Source of the DNA: Ecdyonurus torrentis
Taxonomy: Eukaryota > Arthropoda > Insecta > Ephemeroptera > Heptageniidae
Reading direction: 5' to 3'
Assembly: GCA_949318235.1 (NCBI GenBank)
Contig: OX439135.1
Location: 27,474,587-27,538,586, forward strand
DNA: 64,000 bases
Position numbers and translations under genes: made by a program. Positions 57,797 to 64,000 of this stretch are shown one piece after another. The notes beneath the pieces are model-generated. The model had not been told where the DNA came from. It ran no database searches and worked only from the letters and a program-made list of their open reading frames with translations. The number at the start of each line of letters is the position of its first letter. Within the stretch, counting starts at the first letter, position 1.

Positions 57797-60700
57797 TACT
57801 AATAGTACTAAATTCACATCTAGAAACAAAATTGAGAAAAAAAAATTCAAAAAAAAATGTGTTTTTCAGATTCTGAAAACGATTTTTGATGTTATCTCAG
57901 AAACTAATAATGCTACAGACTTGCGGTTTGAACTGAAATGTATAACTATGAATTGTCTTATTAAAACTTTATTACACTTTAGTCGCAAAAAATAAAACTT
58001 TCTCAATTTTTGAGAATTTACGTATTTTCTTATCGAAGTCTATAGCATTGTTGCCCATATGAAGTAAAAAAAAGTTTGTAACTCGAGTTCTAATTGAGAT
58101 AGAAAGTTGCGGTTTTGAAATAAAGTGATGCAAAACGCTCTATAGTACTAAATACAACTCTAGAAACAAAATTAAAAAAAAATTCCAATAAAATTGTGTT
58201 TTTCAGATTTCGAAAACGTTTTTTATGATATCTCAGAAACTAATAATGCTACAGATTTGCGGTTTGAACTGAAATGTAACACTATGAAATATCTTATGAA
58301 AAGATAATTACACTTTAGACGTAAAAAATAAAACTTTCTCAGTTTGTGAGAATTTTATTATTTTCAGTTGAATTCTATAGCATTGTAGCCCATATGAAGA
58401 AAAAAAAAAAGGTTGTAACTCGTGTTCCAATTGAGATAGAAAGTTGTGGTTTTGAAATAAAGTGTTGCAAAACGCTCTATAGTACTAAATTCACATCTAG
58501 AAACAAAAGTGAGAAAAAATTTTTTTTCAAAAAAAAATGTGTTTTTCAGATTCTGAAAATGATTTTTGATGTTATCTCAGAAACTTGTAATGCTACAGAC
58601 TTGCTGTTTAAACTGAAATGTATAACTATGAATTGTCTTATTAAAAGTTTATTACACTTTAGTCGCAAAAAATAAAACTTTCTCAATTTTTTCACATTTA
58701 AGTATTTTCTTACCGAAGTCCATAGCACTGTTGCCCATATGAAGAAAAAAAGTTTGTAACTCGAGTTCTAATTGAGATAGAAAGTTGCGGTTTGGAAATA
58801 AAGTGATGCAAAACGCTCTATAGTACTAAATACAACTCTAGAAACAAAATTGAAAAAAATAATCTTTCCAAAAAAATTGTGTTTTTTAGATTCACAAAAC
58901 AATTTTTGATGATATTTCAGAAACTAATAGTGCTATAGACTTGCGGTTTAAACTGAAATGTATCACTTTGAATTGTCTTATAAAAAGTTTCTTACACTTT
59001 AGTCGCAAAAAAAAAATTTCTCAGTTTGTGAGAATTTTATTATTTTCAGTTGAATTCTATAGCATTGTAGCCCATATGAAGAAAAAAAAAGTTTGTAACT
59101 CGTGTTCCAATTGAGTTAGAAAGTTGCGGTTTTAAAATAAAGTGTTGCAAAACGCTCTATAGTACTAAATTCACATCTAGAAACAAAATTGAGAAAAAAA
59201 ATTTTCAAAAAAAATGTGTTTTTCAGATTCTGAAAACGATTTTTGATGTTATCTCAGAAACTAATAATGCTACAGACTTGCGGTTTGAACTGAAATGTAT
59301 AACTATAAATTGTCTTATTAAAACTTTATTACACTTTAGTCGCAAAAAATAAAACTTTCTCAATTTTTGAGAATTTACGTATTTTCTTATCGAAGTCTAT
59401 AGCATTGTTGCCCATATGAAGTAAAACAAAGTTTGTAACTCGAGTTCTAATTGAGATAGAAAGTTGCGGTTTTGAAATAAAGTGATGCAAAACGCTTTAT
59501 AGTACTAAATGCAAATCTAGAAACAAAATTTAAAAAAAATAATCTTTCCAAAAAATATCGTTTTTCAGATTCTGAAAACGATTTTTGATGATATCTCAGA
59601 AACTAATATTGCTACAGACTTGCGGTTTGAACTGAAATGTATCACTTTGAATAGTCTTTTGAAAAATTTCTTTCACTTAAGTCGCAAAAAAAAAATCTTT
59701 CACAGTTTATGAGAATTTGAGTGTTTTCTTAGCGAAGTCTATAGCATTGTAGCCCATATGAGGAAAAAAAAGGTTGTAACTCGAGTTCCAATTAAGATAG
59801 AAATTTGCGGTATTGAAATAAAATGTTGCATAACGCTCTATAACACTAAATTCGCCCTTAGAAACAAAATTGAGAAATTTTTTTTCGACAAAAAAATTGT
59901 GTTTTTCAGATTCTAAAAAGGATATTTGATGATATCTCAGAAACTAATAATGCTACAGACTTGCGGTTTGAATTGAAATGTATCACTATGAATTGTCTTA
60001 TAAAAAGTTTATTACACTTTAGTCGTAAAAAATAAAACTTTCTCAGTGTGTGAGAATTTTATTATTTTCAGTTGAATTCTATAGCATTATAGCCCATATG
60101 AAGAAAAAAAAGAGTTTGTAACTCGAGTTCTAATTAAGATAGAAAGTTACAGTTTTGAAATAAAGTGATGCAAAACACTCTATAGTACTAAATAAAACTC
60201 TAGAAAAAAAATTGAAAAAAAAAATCAAAAAAAATTGTGTTTTTCAGATTTTGAAAACGTTTTTTGATGATATCGCAGAAACTTGTAATGCTACAGACTT
60301 GCGGTTTGAACTGAAATGTATCACTATTAATTGTCTTATGAAAAGTTTATTACACTTTAGTCGCATAAAAAAAAACTTTCTCAGTTTTTGAGAAATTAAG
60401 TATTTTCTTACCGAAGTCTATAGCATTGTAGCCCATATGAAGAAAAAAAAAGTTTGTAACTCGAGTTCTAATTAAGATAGAAAGTTGCGGTTTGGAAATA
60501 AAGTGATGCAAAACACTCTATAGTACTAAATGCAACTCTAGAAACAAAATTGAAAAAAATAATCTTTCCAAAAAAATTGTGTTTTTTAGATTCACAAAAC
60601 AATTTTTGATGATATTTCAGAAACTAATAGTGCTATAGACTTGCGGTTTAAACTGAAATGTATCACTTTGAATTGTCTTATAAAAAGTTTCTTACACTTT

Positions 60701-61524
60701 AGTCGCAAAAATAAAACTTTTTTGAGTTTTTGAGAAATTTAGTATTTTTTAGCCCATTTGAAGAAAAAAAAGTTTGTAACTCGAGTTCTATTTGATAAAG
60801 AAGGTTGCGATTTTGAAATAAAGTGATGCAAAATGCTCTATAGTACTAAATTCACCTCTAGGAACAAAATTGAAAAGAATAATCTTTCCAAAAAAATTGT
60901 GTTTTTCAGATTCTGAAAACGATTTTTGATGTTATCTCAGAAAATAATAATGCTACAGACTTGCGGTTTGAACTGAAACGTATTACTTTGAATTGTCTTA
61001 TGAAAAGTTTATTACACTTTAGTCGCAAAAAATAAAACTTTCTCAGTTTTTGAAAATTTAAATATTTTCTTACCGAAGTCTATAGCATTGTAGCCCATAT
61101 GAAGAAAAAAAAAGTTTGTAACTCGAGTTCTAATTAAGATAGAAAGTTGTGGTTTTGAAATAAAGTGATGCAAAACGCTCTATAGTACTAAATGCAACTC
61201 TAGAAACAAAATTGAAAAAAAATTCCAATAAAATTGTGTTTTTCAGATTTTGAAAACTTTTTTTGATGATATCTCAGAAACTAATAATGCTACTGATTTG
61301 CGGTTTGAACTGAAATGTATCACTATGAAATATCTTATGAAAAGATTATTACACTTTAGACGTAAGAAAAAAACTTTCTCAGTTTGTGAGAATTTTATTA
61401 TTTTCAGTTGAATTCTATAGCATTGTAGCCCATATGAGGAAAAAAAAAGTTTGTAACTCGTGTTCCAATTGAGATAGAAAGTTGCGGTTTTAAAATAAAG
61501 TGTTGCAAAACGCTCTATATAGTA
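57797..61524 (+). repeat. Satellite II array, fifth block
   Basis: About 11 monomers. 57797-58120 follows the flank of foldback copy 1 (49210-49540). 58130-59010 matches about 50590-51440. From 59021 it matches 52448 onward. The breaks in colinearity mark unequal exchange points inside the satellite. Confidence 0.93.
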
Positions 61525-64000
61525 CAGTATATAGTGAAATTAACCCCCAAGTAATTAGTAACAAGCTGAAAATTTCACCACAAGTTCATTTAAGTGTCAG
61601 TAGACCATAAAAAAAATTCGCACATTTTCGCACCACGGGAAGTTGCCCATATTTTTAGTTTGTCCCGGAATTCAAAAATATTTTTTATCTCGGCTTGCAG
61701 CACAGCTACAGCAACAAACTTTGTACCAACTGAAAGCTTAAATTAAGAGGAGTTTTAAAAAAAATATTGCAATCCCCTCAATTTCTTTTTTTGACCCTTA
61801 ATTAGGGGTCAATTAAAAATAGATGGGCAAAATTTCTAAACTATCGTGAATAATTCTTTAAATTCCCAAAATGATGATTTTGAGTTCCTTATAAAAGTTA
61901 ATGCTCATTTATTTACAAATTCAACGGTACCTTGTTTATTTCTCTAGCGTAATTAGGGGTGGAGTTAGATGCAATTATAGAATGGGGGTTCCGGCCGACG
62001 TGTTAATTTGCTCTCCATAACGTACATTACAATACACGTAATAATGTGCTTTTTCCCGCAGTTACACACAAACGTGCTTAGTTTTGGTAAAAATTAACTT
62101 TATACCCTTAATTTAAAACCCAATTAATTTCCCCCCGACCCCCCCCCCCCCCCATTTTTTTTTTTTTTTTTTTACTCCAACACGTTTAGGTTTTAAAATG
62201 AACCAACGACCAAAAAAGAAATTTAAATTTCCTCTTTTTTCATATTATCCCCCCCCCCCATTTTAATCTTTAATATTTTTTTCACAGTTAAAGAAATATC
62301 TCAATGTAAAGCCTATAAGTTAATTTATCTAAACAAATACATCACCTTGGCAAACTGAAATTCGTATATATAAATACAAAAATTATTTGTTAAATTATAA
62401 TTAATATATAATTATTTAATTTTATAACTCCTCACTTAAAAATGTTATGTGGCTATTGCGTGCAGCGGGCTAATACTGACGCCAAGATGTACGCACCCTT
62501 CACTACCCAAAATTTGTGACTATTTTGCTAGGAGGCAAGTTGATGGCAAATGATGGCTATACTTAGGCACTAGGCCCTGACCGCCTGCATAGGGGTGATG
62601 TTCTCTCCTGGGCTCGGTGGGACACTTTTCCGCGAGCCTATATAGGAGCCGGATTCCATAGTTACCGAGGCATTTAAGGGTGGGGTGGCTCTTAGCCTCC
62701 CAAACCCATGCCTCGACCTAGCTAGGCCTAAGGGGCTTCATAGGACGAGGCCCACAAACACACCCCTCTCCTGGGCGAGGAAGGACGCGACACCGGGTAG
62801 GAACCGTATAGCTACTGCACGATTGGCGCCAGATCATTATTATTATTTGTTGTAAACAAATATATTTGGTTTATTTTTCTCAAATAAATATTATACAGTA
62901 CTAATTTGATGGGCAGCATTATTATAGTTCTAAATGCTATATAAATTATTTATGTATAATGTTAGTTTGTATTTCAAAACTTAAATATTTATTTGCATGG
63001 AAATTATAAATTAAATATTAATATTTTTTGATCAACCTATGTAATACAGCAAAGATACTCCTAGAAAAATGTAAATATCCGCTACACGTAGTAAAAATGA
63101 AGTAAAAAAAAAAACGCGCTACAACAAAAATATACAGTATTATGTAGAAGTAAGTACATAATAACTTATTTCAACTCCAGTCAAATCTCCAGACGTAAAG
63201 AATTTTCTTTATCTTATAATCTCAAATATATTTCATAGAATGATTAGATTTTACAATAATATTATTATGTTATAGCAAAAAAAAAAAAAAAAAAAAAAAA
63301 GTATACCACCTATCAATGATTAACACAATTGAGTTTAATTACACAAAAGAAAATCTGCCCCCAAAATTACTGCCACATATATGAGTAAAGTGCCCAAATA
63401 TGTTTGGTTACATCAGTTACCAAAATATTAAAATAAATAATTTTAAAATTAATTAACTGAACAAATATTTAAAGATAATTTAACAAATAATTAATGTATT
63501 TATATATACGAATTTCAGTTTGCCAAGGTGATGTATTTGTATAGATAAATTAACTTATAGGCTTTAATTACATTGAGATATTTCTTTAACTGTGAAAAAA
63601 ATATTAATGATTAAAATGGGGGGGGGGGGGGGGATTATATGAAAAAAGAGGAAATTTAAATTTCTTTTTTGGTTGTTGGTTCATTTTAAAACCTAAACGT
63701 GTTGCAGTAAAAAAAAAAAAAAAAAAAAATGGGGGGGGGGGGGGGGGGGTCGGGGGGAAATTAATTGGGTTTTAAATTAAGGGTATAAAGTTAATTTTTA
63801 CCAAAACTAAGCACGTTTGTGTGTAACTGCGGGAAAAAGCACATTATTACGTGTATTGTAATGTACGTTATGGAGAGCAAATTAACACGTCGGCCGGAAC
63901 CCCATTCTATAATTGCATCTAACTCCACCCCTAATTACGCTAGAGAAATAAACAAGGTACCGTTGAATTTGTAAATAAATGAGCATTAACTTTTATAAGG
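61525..64000. mobile_element. Foldback-type element, copy 3 (incomplete, window end)
   Basis: Starts CAGTATATAGTGAAATT after TA like copy 2. GC-rich module at 62448-62848; the right arm is truncated by the end of the window. The G runs are the longest of the three copies (15 near 63619 and about 18 near 63731). Confidence 0.85.
62448..62848. other. GC-rich module in foldback copy 3
   Basis: Third copy of the GC-rich unit with the ATT tail; same sequence and position in the spacer as in the other copies. Confidence 0.55.

Larger units (their letters stand above)
52448..59020 (+). repeat. 6.57-kb tandem duplication, unit 1
   Basis: From TCAGTTTGTGAGAATTTTAT at 52448 to 59020 the sequence, including a complete foldback element, is repeated head to tail starting at 59021; the offset is 6572-6573 bp, measured at both the satellite and the foldback start. 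Near-identical apart from homopolymer lengths. Confidence 0.85.
59021..64000 (+). repeat. 6.57-kb tandem duplication, unit 2 (cut by window end)
   Basis: Head-to-tail repeat of 52448-57427, including foldback copy 3. The window ends inside the right arm of the foldback, so the number of further units is unknown. Confidence 0.85.

Noticed and set aside
58346..58675. Open frames of 60-109 codons in satellite II monomers, with repeated peptides such as FYSIVAHMKKKK
   Set aside because: The monomer is about 340 bp and the frames are broken by indels in most copies. They reappear in both strands and phases with no preference for synonymous change, so they are by-products of an AT-rich repeat.

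Overview
This window is a repeat-dominated piece of an AT-rich animal genome. There is no bacterial gene organisation. The coding sequence that can be recognised belongs to transposable elements: a LINE with an apurinic-type endonuclease and reverse transcriptase, a PIF/Harbinger transposon carrying spliced MADF and transposase genes, and a shortened Maverick/Polinton. Short GT-AG introns, a MADF-Harbinger pair, Mavericks and long GA/CT microsatellites suggest an arthropod (insect or crustacean), but the species cannot be told from the sequence. No convincing single-copy host gene was found.

Layout. (1) 1-19843 is satellite I, a 53-bp tandem repeat in which many monomers contain the palindrome TGACGTCA. 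It is interrupted by a 977-bp hAT-type non-autonomous element (7789-8765, 8-bp target duplication) and by a 4.5-kb LINE (13302-17788). The satellite holds two paralogous blocks. Each insertion is present in only one block, and its exact empty site is preserved in the other. (2) 19844-24261 is a PIF/Harbinger element. A three-exon MADF gene (+) converges on a three-exon DDE transposase gene (-), with a long imperfect palindrome between them. The right terminus is recognisable and the left terminus is missing. (3) 24262-61524 is satellite II, monomer about 340 bp, always in the same orientation. It is interrupted by a 5.3-kb near-perfect palindrome (29811-35126) with nested MITEs, by a 7.4-kb Maverick/Polinton remnant (37478-44921, 6-bp CATATG target duplication), and by foldback elements of about 2.84 kb (46371-49209, 54953-57796, and 61525 to the window end). 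The foldback copies were multiplied together with the satellite, not inserted separately; the last 12 kb is a 6.57-kb tandem duplication.

How the parts relate. The LINE has ORF1 (coiled coil, then a TARG1/OARD1-like macrodomain, then a low-complexity tail) and ORF2 (endonuclease plus reverse transcriptase), both broken by a few stops and frameshifts. The Harbinger pair would supply a DNA-binding MADF partner and a transposase, but the third catalytic acidic residue of the transposase is replaced by methionine. The Maverick retains the N-terminal part of a protein-primed DNA polymerase, a BIR-like protein, an acidic protein and a serine-rich exon; integrase, capsid, ATPase and protease genes were not seen.

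The most unusual items are the macrodomain inside a LINE ORF1, the BIR-like gene in a Maverick, the DDE transposase with a lost catalytic residue but intact splicing and reading frame, and the 5.3-kb palindrome and foldback arrays inside satellite II. All family assignments were made by eye from motifs; no searches were run.
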